The notes under the pieces were generated by a model. The model saw only the letters and a list, made by a program, of their open reading frames with translations, did not search any database and was not told the DNA's origin. This document shows, piece after piece, positions 15,415 to 23,293 of a stretch of 37,056 bases of DNA. Numbering within the stretch: the stretch's first letter is position 1; every line of letters begins with the position of its first letter. The DNA is taken from contig NZ_LMDW01000020.1 in NCBI RefSeq assembly GCF_001425205.1, positions 1 through 37,056 on the forward strand, read 5' to 3'. This stretch comes from Variovorax sp. Root411. Lineage in GTDB: Bacteria; Pseudomonadota; Gammaproteobacteria; Burkholderiales; Burkholderiaceae_C. Both the position numbers and the translations under genes were made by a program.

Positions 15415-16185
15415 CTAGGTTCGGTCGATGCGCAGGCGGTACTGGAACGCGTCCCCGCGGTAATAGAGAAACTCGAAATCGATGGGGTGCTCGTCGGCAT
15501 AGGTCAGCCGCTCGATGCGCAGCAGTGGCGCCGCTTCCTCGATGCGCAGCTGGCGCGCGAGGAGCGTGTCGGCCGAGATCGCCTCGATCTGCACGTCGGC
15601 ATGCGTGAGGTGCTGTCCGAGGTCGTTCTCGAGGATCACGAAGATGTCGCGTGTCGCGAGGTCTTCCTGCAGCAGGCGTTCGCCGAGCGCGAGCGGAAAG
15701 TAGCTCTGGTCGACCGAGATTGGTTCGCGGTTCAGGTAGCGCAGCCGCTGGATCTCGTACACCGGTTCGCCGATCGCCATGTGCAGGCGCCGCGCCACGA
15801 TCTCGCTCGCGGCCACCTGGCGCGTGCTGAGAACCTGCGAGAAGGTTTCGTAGCCCGAAGGTCCCATCGCCTCGCCGAAGCCCTGTAGGCGCGACAGATT
15901 CTGGAAGGCCTTGGGCTTGGCCACGAAGCTGCCCTTGCCAGCGACCTTGAAGACCAGGCCTTCCTTCTGAAGGTCCCCCATGGCCTGCCGGATCGTGATA
16001 CGGCTGACCGAGAAGGCTTGCATCATCTGGCTCTCCGAGGGCATCTGGGAATGCGGCGGATAGGTTCCGTCGAGCACGCGGCGCCGGATGATTTCGCGGA
16101 TCTGCGTGTGCATCGGCACGGACGACATCGGTATCACGCGAGCTTCGGCGCTCGCTGGCTGTGCTGGCTTGCGGAGTGCGTTCAT
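15415..16185 (-). CDS. GntR-family regulator, HutC subfamily (256 aa)
   Basis: An N-terminal winged helix-turn-helix (residues about 25-90: Q-I-R-E-I-I-R-R-R-V, then P-S-E-S-Q-M-M-Q-A-F-S-V-S-R-I-T-I-R-Q-A) is followed by a UTRA ligand-binding domain (about 100-250) with P-V-Y-E-I-Q-R-L-R-Y. Its effector is probably the substrate or a metabolite of the operon. It is the first gene of the operon, 14 bp before the flavoprotein. The start at 16185 gives the usual HutC length; 16215 and 16248 are alternatives, and none has a strong ribosome site. The palindrome at 16204-16215 fits autoregulation. Confidence 0.9.
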   Translation of the reverse strand: MNALRKPAQPASAEARVIPMSSVPMHTQIREIIRRRVLDGTYPPHSQMPSESQMMQAFSVSRITIRQAMGDLQKEGLVFKVAGKGSFVAKPKAFQNLSRLQGFGEAMGPSGYETFSQVLSTRQVAASEIVARRLHMAIGEPVYEIQRLRYLNREPISVDQSYFPLALGERLLQEDLATRDIFVILENDLGQHLTHADVQIEAISADTLLARQLRIEEAAPLLRIERLTYADEHPIDFEFLYYRGDAFQYRLRIDRT

Positions 16186-16203
16186 GAGCGGGGATGACCT
16201 GTT

Positions 16204-16215
16204 ATGACGAGTCAT
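16204..16215. promoter_or_regulatory. candidate operator of the GntR regulator
   Basis: ATGAC and GTCAT form a perfect 5-bp inverted repeat around a 2-bp centre (GA), directly upstream of the chosen gntR start. GntR-family proteins bind short palindromes with GT and AC in the half-sites, often in their own promoters. The palindrome is seen; the binding is inferred. Confidence 0.45.
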
Positions 16216-16855
16216 GTCTAGCAGAACGCGTGCCAGCCGGCGAAGCACCGCAATGCTGCGCGTCTTTCAGAGGGAAGACGCTGGCTCGGCCCCTTCAAGC
16301 GCTGGAGAGGAACGCATTACGAACGCACCGTGTCGAGGCTTGTGCACCGGTCGCGCGCTCCCCTTTCACTGGGCCGGTGCGCGGCGAGTGTTGAGCCTCC
16401 GGAAATTCCGGTGCCCAGAAACGCCATTGCGAACAATGCAGGACATCTGCCCCACGTGGCAGCTCCCCAACTGCAATGCTTCCCGAAGCAGACCAGCCGG
16501 CGCGGATGCAACGGTCGGGTCGAGGAAGACAACCGTGTAGTCGAAGTGCGGGGCGACGTCGAACTTGCCTTCGACTGAAGTCGAGCCTGGGAACAGCGCA
16601 AGGCTTGTTACTTGTTTTATTCCGGAGTGGAGGCGGCGGTCGTCGAGCTCCGCATCCAACTCTTTGAGGCCGTTGTGAAAACTGTGATTGATTGGTGGCC
16701 CCAGGCCGTAATCGCGTCACCTCTCCCATGTCCGCGAGCAACATTGCGCAGCGCGGGCCGGCGCCGTGGAACAGAACTCGACCGCCTGCACTCCGCGAAG
16801 AGGGTGGATGCGCGAAGTCGAGGTAGCGATCCTGGCCATCCCACGGAGGAAACGT
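16216..16855. other. intergenic region between the redox operon and the catabolic island
   Basis: No gene is supported. A minus-strand frame at 16366-16659 has a protein-like middle (K-F-D-V-A-P-H-F-D-Y-T-V-V-F-L-D-P) but no ribosome site and an unconvincing end, so it may be a relic. The left end should hold the promoter of the GntR operon. Confidence 0.4.
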
Positions 16856-16898
16856 ATTAGATAAACCTATTGACTTCGCAGATTGGTCTATTCACAAT
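16856..16898 (+). promoter_or_regulatory. operator A with sigma-70-like promoter for the plus-strand catabolic operon
   Basis: Two imperfect palindromes, ATAAACCTAT (16861-16870) and ATTGGTCTAT (16882-16891), lie 21 bp apart. They overlap a promoter with -35 TTGACT (16870-16875), a 17-bp spacer and -10 CACAAT (16893-16898). The same arrangement recurs near 26.18, 28.66 and 36.20 kb. It is probably the site of the TetR repressor encoded at 28691-29389 and controls the operon beginning at 16949. Confidence 0.7.
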
Positions 16899-16948
16899 GA
16901 CTATCTTGTCGGAGACGTGGCGATGGGTCGCCAAAAAAAGGAGACACG

Positions 16949-17905
16949 ATGCGGAAATCTTGGCTTGGCATCGCTTTGATCGCATGTAGCGCGTGTTTCG
17001 CGCAGGAATTTCCATCCCGCCCCGTGCACATCGTCGTGCCGTTTCCACCGGGCGGCTCCGACATGCTGATACGCACGATCAGCGCTGTGCTTTCGGCGAA
17101 GTGGAAGCAGCCGGTTGTGGTGGAGAACAAGCCCGGCGCGGATTCACTGATCGGTGCGGAGTACGTGGCTCGTGCGGTGCCGGATGGGTACACGCTACTC
17201 GCCACCGTGGACACCACGACGGTCGTCAATCGCTTTCTATTCACGAAGCTGCCTTACGACCCTGACAAGAGCTTCACGCCCGTCTCGTTGCTGGCGCAGG
17301 CCGATTTCATGATCCTCGCGAATCCCAGCGTACCCGCTTCGGACTTGAGGGAACTGGTTGCATTGGCGAAGTCCAAGCCGGGCACCGTCTCGTTCGCCTC
17401 CTACGCGAAAGGAAGCCAGGCAGACTTGATGGTTCACAGTCTGAACAAGCGGGAAGGTCTGGACATCCTCACGGTGCCATACAGGGGCGTGGCGCCCACG
17501 TTGAACGCGGCAGTCGCTGGTGAAGTGACGCTGGCCGCCGGCGGGTACAACGTAGCAGGACAGCTCGCAAGAGGCGGCAAGCTCAAGCCGCTGGCCATGG
17601 CAGGCATGACGCGCAATCCTTTCTTCCCCGACGTCAAGACCACGGCCGAACAGGGATTTCCTTATGCGGTCGCCGGCATCTGGTACGGCGTCTACGCACC
17701 CGCAGGCACGCCGGAGGCTGTCGTCAAGAAATTGAGCCAGGACTTCGCGGACGTCGTCAGAAACAAGGATTTCGCCGAGAAGAACCTGATTCAGGTGGGT
17801 CTGACCCCGGTCGGAGGTTCGCCCGAAGAACTCAGGCAGCGCATAGCGCGCGATGTAACTGCAGTGGCGGAGTTCGTACGCTCCGCCGGAATCAAACCAG
17901 AGTGA
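16949..17905 (+). CDS. Bug/TctC-family periplasmic binding protein (318 aa)
   Basis: The signal peptide is MRKSWLGIALIACSACFA. The mature protein shows the Bug family hallmarks: V-P-F-P-P-G-G-S, N-K-P-G-A-D-S-L-I-G-A-E, P-D-G-Y-T-L-L, L-P-Y-D-P-D-K-S-F, A-E-Q-G-F-P and Y-A-P-A-G-T-P. Such proteins bind carboxylates and related acids in the periplasm. AGGAG precedes the ATG. It is the first gene behind operator A. No TctA or TctB membrane gene is present in the window, so it may act with a distant transporter or as a sensor. It is clearly related to the second Bug protein at 20689. Confidence 0.9.
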   Translation: MRKSWLGIALIACSACFAQEFPSRPVHIVVPFPPGGSDMLIRTISAVLSAKWKQPVVVENKPGADSLIGAEYVARAVPDGYTLLATVDTTTVVNRFLFTKLPYDPDKSFTPVSLLAQADFMILANPSVPASDLRELVALAKSKPGTVSFASYAKGSQADLMVHSLNKREGLDILTVPYRGVAPTLNAAVAGEVTLAAGGYNVAGQLARGGKLKPLAMAGMTRNPFFPDVKTTAEQGFPYAVAGIWYGVYAPAGTPEAVVKKLSQDFADVVRNKDFAEKNLIQVGLTPVGGSPEELRQRIARDVTAVAEFVRSAGIKPE

Positions 17906-17914
17906 AGGACTGAC

Positions 17915-18889
17915 ATGCAAGGAAAAATCGCGATCGAAGAGCACTGGGAGTCACCCGAAGTCGATACGCCCGCCACCTTCGGGTTTGTCAATGCCGACTA
18001 CCTGACCCACTTGAACCAGCGGCTGCAGGATGTGGATCGCCGGCTCGAAGAAATGGATGCCGCCGGCATTTCCATCTCGGTGCTCTCCTTGACGCAGCCC
18101 GGTGTTCAAGGTATCCAGGACACACGCACGGCCGTCGATTTTGCGCGGCGCATGAATGACTACGCAGCAGAGACATTGGCGAGGAGAGATCCCTCGCGAC
18201 TCAAAACTTTCGCTTGCGTCCCGCTGCAAGATCCCGAGCAGGCTGCACTGGAAGCGCAGAGGGCCTGCAGGGAGCTCGGGTGCGTCGGCGTTCTTGTCAA
18301 CGGATTCACCGACTTGGGCGACGACAACGCGCGATACCTGGACGAGCCGGAAGTCTTGCCCTTCTGGGAGGCAGTGAGCGAGCTGGGTGTGCCGGTTTAC
18401 CTCCATCCCCGCATGCCACTCACGAGTCAGCGCAAAGCCTACAAAGGCTACCCGGGCCTCGTCGGATCTGCCTGGGGTTTCGGCCACGAAACTGCCACCC
18501 ACGCGCTCCGGTTGATGTTGAGCGGGCTTTTCGACCGTTTTCCGAAACTCAACGTGATGCTTGGACACCTGGGCGAAGGTCTGGCGCTCTCGTTGCCCCG
18601 CGTCGAGCATCGGTTTCGCCACCAATTGCCGGGCTCGCACGGCACGCATCTGCGTACGCCGATGGAGTACTTCTGCAACAACTTTTATGTGACAACTTCT
18701 GGGACGTTTCGCACCCAGGGGCTGCTCCACACGATCAGCGAGATCGGCGTCGACCGCGTGCTCTTCGCGGTCGACTATCCCTACGAGTCGATGAGCGAAA
18801 TCACCGAATGGTTTGACAACTGTCCGATCAGCCCGAACGACAAGCGACAGGTGGCATCCGGGAATGCGCGCCGCCTGTTTGGTCTCTGA
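17915..18889 (+). CDS. amidohydrolase-family decarboxylase, gamma-resorcylate decarboxylase-like (324 aa)
   Basis: Metal ligands known from gamma-resorcylate decarboxylase occur at identical positions: Glu8 and His10 in I-A-I-E-E-H, His164 in Y-L-H-P-R, and Asp287 in F-A-V-D-Y-P. His218 (G-H-L-G-E) and Arg229, implicated in catalysis and carboxylate binding, are also present. The length is normal. The enzyme should remove CO2 non-oxidatively from a hydroxylated aromatic acid in the cytosol, using Zn or Mn; the exact substrate cannot be read. It lies 9 bp after the Bug gene, so its product and the imported acid may be linked. Confidence 0.85.
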   Translation: MQGKIAIEEHWESPEVDTPATFGFVNADYLTHLNQRLQDVDRRLEEMDAAGISISVLSLTQPGVQGIQDTRTAVDFARRMNDYAAETLARRDPSRLKTFACVPLQDPEQAALEAQRACRELGCVGVLVNGFTDLGDDNARYLDEPEVLPFWEAVSELGVPVYLHPRMPLTSQRKAYKGYPGLVGSAWGFGHETATHALRLMLSGLFDRFPKLNVMLGHLGEGLALSLPRVEHRFRHQLPGSHGTHLRTPMEYFCNNFYVTTSGTFRTQGLLHTISEIGVDRVLFAVDYPYESMSEITEWFDNCPISPNDKRQVASGNARRLFGL

Positions 18890-18923
18890 ACGATCGAATC
18901 TGCCTTCAACCAGGACCCCAGAG

Positions 18924-19694
18924 ATGCTAGAAGAAATTGCTCCCCAGGCCGATTCGAAGTCGTCTCACGCAGTAAGTGAACAAGCCATTCGCACGGATCT
19001 GGCTGCGTGCTACCGATTGGCGGCGCATTTCCGCATGACCGACATGACCTACACGCACATCTCTGCACGGCTTGACGGCGGGGAAGAGTTTTTGCTCAAC
19101 GCTTTCGGGCTCTTGTTTGAAGAAGTCTGCGCATCCAACCTGGTCAAGGTCAGCGCATCCGGAGAAATTCTGGAGGACCCGATGGGCGTCGGCATCAATG
19201 CCGCCGGCTTCGTGATCCACAGTGCCGTGCACGCCGCGCGTCCCGATGTGCGCTGCGTAATGCATACCCATACGGCGGCAGGGATGGCGGTGTCGACCCA
19301 TCCTGAGGGACTGCTTCCGCTCACACAACACGCGATGCGATTCCACAGTCGCCTTGCCCGGCATGCGTATGAAGGTATCGCCATCGACCTCGCCGAGCGG
19401 GAGAGGTTGGCGAAAGACCTGGGCGAACACAACGCCATGATTTTGGAGAATCACGGTCTGCTGACTTGCGGGCGCACGGTTGCGGAGGCCTTCGGCACGA
19501 TGTACTACCTCGAACGCGCCTGCCAGGCACAAGTAGCGGCACTCGGCAGCGGGGTCAAACCCCTGATGCCCTCGCGGGACGCGATTGAGAAAACCTCGAA
19601 CCTGTTTCACCAAAACCGTGGCAAAGCCGATCAGCGCGACTGGCCGCCCTTGCTTCGAATGCTGGACCGGATTGATCCGTCGTTTCGAAACTAG
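18924..19694 (+). CDS. class II aldolase/adducin-family protein (256 aa)
   Basis: The family metal-binding histidines appear as M-H-T-H-T (His114, His116) and E-N-H-G-L-L (His177). The N-terminal F-R-M-T-D-M-T-Y-T-H-I-S-A-R is typical. Members include sugar-phosphate aldolases but also aromatic decarboxylases such as 3,4-dihydroxyphthalate decarboxylase, which fits this operon better. That choice is inference from context. The start at 18924 is 34 bp after the previous gene; a weak ribosome site (AGGA about 10 bases upstream) precedes it. Confidence 0.85.
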   Translation: MLEEIAPQADSKSSHAVSEQAIRTDLAACYRLAAHFRMTDMTYTHISARLDGGEEFLLNAFGLLFEEVCASNLVKVSASGEILEDPMGVGINAAGFVIHSAVHAARPDVRCVMHTHTAAGMAVSTHPEGLLPLTQHAMRFHSRLARHAYEGIAIDLAERERLAKDLGEHNAMILENHGLLTCGRTVAEAFGTMYYLERACQAQVAALGSGVKPLMPSRDAIEKTSNLFHQNRGKADQRDWPPLLRMLDRIDPSFRN

Positions 19695-19711
19695 TACAGC
19701 CGGGCAAGCAT

Positions 19712-20692
19712 ATGCTCTTCATCGTTGGACCGACGCGGGCCGGACCGCTCATGAAGAAAATCGCGTCTTTGCTCGAGGCCGCTGATCGTCCAGCGGCCGT
19801 CATTGCGACCGAAAGCCAGGACCTGCTGGAGTTTCCGGAGTTGGCGCAAGCCACTGTGCTCGTCTGCCTGATGATTCCCTGCGGGGCGAAGGAAATGGAT
19901 GCGATGCCGGCGCTGCGAGGACTCGTGTCGCCGCTGCTCGGCTATGACTGGATTGATGTCGAGGAGGCCACACGCAGATCCATCCCCGTGGTCAACGGGG
20001 AGATTCGCGAGAGCAGGGAGAGCATGGCCGAAGCGACCATCATGCTCGTGCTCGCATTGCTGTACCGGTTACGCGAAACGGAAGCCGAGCTTCGTGCAGG
20101 TGGCGAACGGGTCCAGCATCGCAACATGCTGAAGGGTCGCACCGTCGGCATCGTGGGCTATGGCGGCATCACGCGCGAGATCGTTCACCGCCTCAAGGGC
20201 TGGCAGGCCACGATCCTGGTGCACACCCGCGGGGCGCAGGAAATCGAGGAAGGAATTTCCTTCGTTTCAAGCGATCACCTTTTAGCAGTCAGCGACGTGG
20301 TGCTGTTGATGACACGGCTGGACGATGGCAACAGGCATTGGCTGGACAGAAGCCGGGTGCAACTGATGAAGCGTGGTGTGCTCCTTGTCAATACGGCCCG
20401 GGGCGGCCTCGTGGACGAGGAGGCGCTACTTGAAGCTTTGCAGTCTGGCCATGTCGCCGCTGCCGCTCTCGACGTGTTCGAAACTGAGCCGCTGCCCGCC
20501 GGTCATGCGTTCCGACAACTTTCCAACGTCATCCTGACGCCGCATTCAGTCGGCCATACGGCGCAGATGTTTGAGCAGATTCCGCTGACCGCGGTTGCCA
20601 ACATCGTGGGCTTGCTGGATGGAAAGCTGCCCGAGAGCTGCAAGAACAAAAGTTCATTGAACCAACCGGCTTATAAGCAGGAGACAACATGA
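19712..20692 (+). CDS. D-isomer-specific 2-hydroxyacid dehydrogenase (326 aa)
   Basis: The NAD-binding segment reads T-V-G-I-V-G-Y-G-G-I at about 144-153. The catalytic residues Arg230 (N-T-A-R-G-G-L-V-D), Glu259 (F-E-T-E-P) and His278 (L-T-P-H-S-V-G-H-T) are all present. It interconverts a 2-oxo and a 2-hydroxy acid with NAD(H) in the cytosol. The last four bases overlap the next start (ATGA), so it is translated with the second Bug gene. The glycine motif is G-x-G-G rather than G-x-G-x-x-G in its strict form, common for divergent members. Confidence 0.9.
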   Translation: MLFIVGPTRAGPLMKKIASLLEAADRPAAVIATESQDLLEFPELAQATVLVCLMIPCGAKEMDAMPALRGLVSPLLGYDWIDVEEATRRSIPVVNGEIRESRESMAEATIMLVLALLYRLRETEAELRAGGERVQHRNMLKGRTVGIVGYGGITREIVHRLKGWQATILVHTRGAQEIEEGISFVSSDHLLAVSDVVLLMTRLDDGNRHWLDRSRVQLMKRGVLLVNTARGGLVDEEALLEALQSGHVAAAALDVFETEPLPAGHAFRQLSNVILTPHSVGHTAQMFEQIPLTAVANIVGLLDGKLPESCKNKSSLNQPAYKQETT

Positions 20693-21723
20693 CTCGAAGG
20701 AAGATTTTCAGTTCGCGCGAGACGCACCGGGCCGCTGGACAAGACCTAAGAGATCAGATGAAGCGGATGCTTGTCTTGATCGGGTTGGTGTTTTCATGCG
20801 TTGGCGCGCTGGCGCAGACGGAGCCGTTTCCCCAGAAGCCCGTAAAAATCATCGTGCCGTATCCGCCCGGGGGCATGGACATCCTTTACCGAGCGCTGGC
20901 CGTTGAGCTATCGAAAAAATGGGGGCAGCCGGTCATCGTCGAGAACCGTGCAGGTGCCGATTCCCTGATAGGAGCCGAGGCGGCCGCCAAGGCCGCACCG
21001 GACGGATACACGATTTTGGCGACGGGCGACTTTACGTTCATCGCCAATCGCTTTCTCTATTCGAAGCTGCCGTACGACCCGGACAAGAGTTTCGTGCCGG
21101 TGTCGCTCGTGGCGCAGACAGAAATGTTCATCCTGGCGAGCGAGGGCTTGCCGGTGAACGACCTTCGCGAGCTTGTCGCGTACGCTCGCCTGCACCCCAA
21201 GCAGCTCAGCTTCGGTTCATTTTCGAAGGGCAGCCAGGCCGACCTCGCGTTTCTGGCGTTGAACAAGCGGGAAGGAATCGACTTGCTCGCCGTCCCTTAC
21301 AAAGGCATCGGGCCTGTGTTGACCGGGATGGCCGGCGGGGAGATCCAGTTGGGGATGGGAGGCACCAACGTAGCCGAACCGCTCATCCAGGCGAAGAAGC
21401 TCAAGGTACTCGCGATGACGGGATCTTCCCGCCATCCGCAGTTCCCGAATGTCAAGACGGCCGCCGAGCAAGGCTTCCCCTATCTCCTCTCGAGGCTGTG
21501 GTACGGCGTATTTGCGCCTGCCGGTACACCCAGTCACATCGTGAAGAAGATCAGTGCCGACATCCAGACCGTCCTCGCCAACAAGGAATTTGTCGAATCA
21601 AAGATTGCGTCCCGGGGGATCAGGGCGCTGAGCGGCAATGCGGAGGATCTCGCAAAGCGAATCGAGGACGATGTAACGCGTGGCGAGCAGGCTTTCAAGG
21701 AGGCCGGCATCAAGCCTGAATAG
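20689..21723 (+). CDS. second Bug/TctC-family binding protein (344 aa)
   Basis: Family motifs are complete: V-P-Y-P-P-G-G-M, N-R-A-G-A-D-S-L-I-G-A-E, P-D-G-Y-T-I-L, L-P-Y-D-P-D-K-S-F and A-P-A-G-T-P. Long stretches match the Bug protein at 16949. A GGAG at good distance supports the ATG at 20689, which overlaps the previous stop. However, the signal peptide itself begins at M-K-R-M-L-V-L-I-G (20758), leaving a 23-residue hydrophilic N-tail, so the functional start may be 20758. It presumably binds a related acid in the periplasm. Confidence 0.85.
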   Translation: MTRRKIFSSRETHRAAGQDLRDQMKRMLVLIGLVFSCVGALAQTEPFPQKPVKIIVPYPPGGMDILYRALAVELSKKWGQPVIVENRAGADSLIGAEAAAKAAPDGYTILATGDFTFIANRFLYSKLPYDPDKSFVPVSLVAQTEMFILASEGLPVNDLRELVAYARLHPKQLSFGSFSKGSQADLAFLALNKREGIDLLAVPYKGIGPVLTGMAGGEIQLGMGGTNVAEPLIQAKKLKVLAMTGSSRHPQFPNVKTAAEQGFPYLLSRLWYGVFAPAGTPSHIVKKISADIQTVLANKEFVESKIASRGIRALSGNAEDLAKRIEDDVTRGEQAFKEAGIKPE

Positions 21724-21758
21724 TGATGGCTCAACGCAATGAACCGAAAGGATAGAAG

Positions 21759-22547
21759 ATGGAACTCGGAATCAAAGGAAAAAAAGCCATCATCGCGGGC
21801 GGCAGTGCCGGGATGGGAAAAGAGAGCGCCCTGGCGCTTGCCAGGGAAGGTGTGGAGGTCTGCATATCAGCGAGGGGCGAAGCTCGCTTGCAAGCGACCG
21901 CGCAGGAAATTGCGCAGGCCACGGGCGTCCGTGTTGTTCCCGTTGTGGCTGACCATGGCACGGCCGAGGGCCGCGCCCGGCTGCTCGCGGCGTGCCCTGA
22001 ACCCGACATCCTTGTCGTCACCTGTTCGCCGCCGAGGTTCCTCCAGAACTATCTGGAACCAGAACCGGAAGAGTGGATGAGCGCACTTTCCGCCACACTG
22101 CTAGGCCCCGTTGAACTCATGCGTGCGACCGTGGGCGGCATGGCAAAACGCGGCTTCGGCCGAGTGGTCAACATCGGAACGATCGCGGCGAAGCGGCCCC
22201 ACGAGAGTCGGCTTCTTTCTGGCCCGCCGCGTGCCGCGCTGTGCAACTACACGGCCGCCATCTCCGGCGGACTTGCGAAGAGTAACGTCGCCATCAACAA
22301 CATCCTTCCGGGCATGTTCGACACCGCCGCCATGCAGCAGCGGTTTGAAACTTTATCGAAGGACAACGGAACGACATACAAGCAGGAAGAGGACAGGTGG
22401 ATCGCCCAAGTGGGCATCCCGGCCCTCAAGTTAGGCAACGCCAAGGATGTCGGTGCACTCTGCGCGCTGTTGTGCAGCCAGTACGCGAGCTTCATCATCG
22501 GACAAAGCATCGTGATAGACGGCGGGCAGCATTTTTCCACCTTCTAG
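21759..22547 (+). CDS. SDR-family oxidoreductase lacking the usual YxxxK (262 aa)
   Basis: The NAD(P) motif is A-G-G-S-A-G-M-G-K at residues 13-21 and the C-terminal I-V-I-D-G-G is typical of classical SDRs. Where the catalytic Y-x-x-x-K is expected the protein has R-A-A-L-C-N-Y-T-A-A-I-S, with no lysine four residues after the tyrosine. This places it in the divergent FabG-like subgroup whose activities are poorly defined. It is the last gene of the plus-strand operon, 35 bp after the Bug gene, and converges with livF. Confidence 0.9.
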   Translation: MELGIKGKKAIIAGGSAGMGKESALALAREGVEVCISARGEARLQATAQEIAQATGVRVVPVVADHGTAEGRARLLAACPEPDILVVTCSPPRFLQNYLEPEPEEWMSALSATLLGPVELMRATVGGMAKRGFGRVVNIGTIAAKRPHESRLLSGPPRAALCNYTAAISGGLAKSNVAINNILPGMFDTAAMQQRFETLSKDNGTTYKQEEDRWIAQVGIPALKLGNAKDVGALCALLCSQYASFIIGQSIVIDGGQHFSTF

Positions 22548-22561
22548 GCCGGCGCAGCGCG

Positions 22562-23293
22562 TTACGACACGGCGCTGCCCAAATAAGTCTCGATGATCCG
22601 CGGGTCCTGGGCCAGCTCTGAAGCCGGGCCGCTCAGTACCAGCCGGCCTGTCTCCAGTACGTGGCCTTCGTCGGCTATGGCCAGCGCGGCGCGCGCATTC
22701 TGTTCAACCAGCACAATCGTAACGCCGGCCTTCTTGAGCTGAGCAATGGATCCGAAGACATCGGCCGTGACGCGCGGCGCAAGCCCGATGCTGGGCTCGT
22801 CCAGCAGCAGCAGGCGGGGTTGCATCATGAGTGCCCGGCCTAGCGCAAGCATCTGGCGTTCCCCACCCGAGAGCGTGCCCGCCAGTTGCCTGCGCCGCTC
22901 CTGCAGGCGTGGGAACAGGTCGTAGATGCGCGCCAGGTTGTCCTCTGAGCGTTGGCCACCGCGTGGCCCTATGAAGCGATACGCTCCCAGGAGCAGGTTG
23001 TCCAGAACGGAGAGATCGCCGAACAGCGCGCGAGACTCCGGCACGAGCGCAATGCCCGCTGCGACGCGCTGCTCGAGGTCCAGGGAGCGCAGGCGCTCAC
23101 CGTTGAACTGGATATTGCCTATGGAAGCTATTGCACCCACCAGTGCATTGAGCAACGTCGATTTGCCCGCACCATTGGGTCCGACGATCGCGATGACTGT
23201 TCCTTCCCGTACAACAAGATCGAGGTCTGCCAGCACAGTGGCCTTGCCATAGCGCACCAGCAAGTTTTCAACTCGCAGCAACTCCGTTTTCAT
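22562..23293 (-). CDS. livF: HAAT-family ABC transporter ATPase, LivF type (243 aa)
   Basis: Walker A is GPNGAGKST at residues 38-46, the signature LSGGERQML at 141-149, and Walker B L-L-L-L-D-E-P at 161-167, with the LivF-typical S-I-G-L-A-P. It pairs with the LivG domain of the upstream fusion protein to energise uptake. Its ATG overlaps the stop of that gene (TGATG). Liv-type systems move branched-chain amino acids, amides or aromatic and alicyclic acids; the latter fits this catabolic island. Confidence 0.9.
   Translation of the reverse strand: MKTELLRVENLLVRYGKATVLADLDLVVREGTVIAIVGPNGAGKSTLLNALVGAIASIGNIQFNGERLRSLDLEQRVAAGIALVPESRALFGDLSVLDNLLLGAYRFIGPRGGQRSEDNLARIYDLFPRLQERRRQLAGTLSGGERQMLALGRALMMQPRLLLLDEPSIGLAPRVTADVFGSIAQLKKAGVTIVLVEQNARAALAIADEGHVLETGRLVLSGPASELAQDPRIIETYLGSAVS

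Noticed and set aside
12872..15418. Very long plus-strand open frame (848 codons) opposite the flavoprotein and HEAT genes
   Set aside because: Its product is Arg/His/Ala/Val-rich with no family features, and it is antisense to clearly conserved minus-strand genes; a GC-rich codon shadow.
16366..16659. Minus-strand 97-codon frame with a protein-like middle section
   Set aside because: No ribosome site, unidentifiable, and the end is Arg-rich; mentioned only as a possible relic.
22551..22579. Hairpin between the converging SDR and livF genes as a terminator
   Set aside because: The stem is only about 6 bp with a large loop and no T-run.
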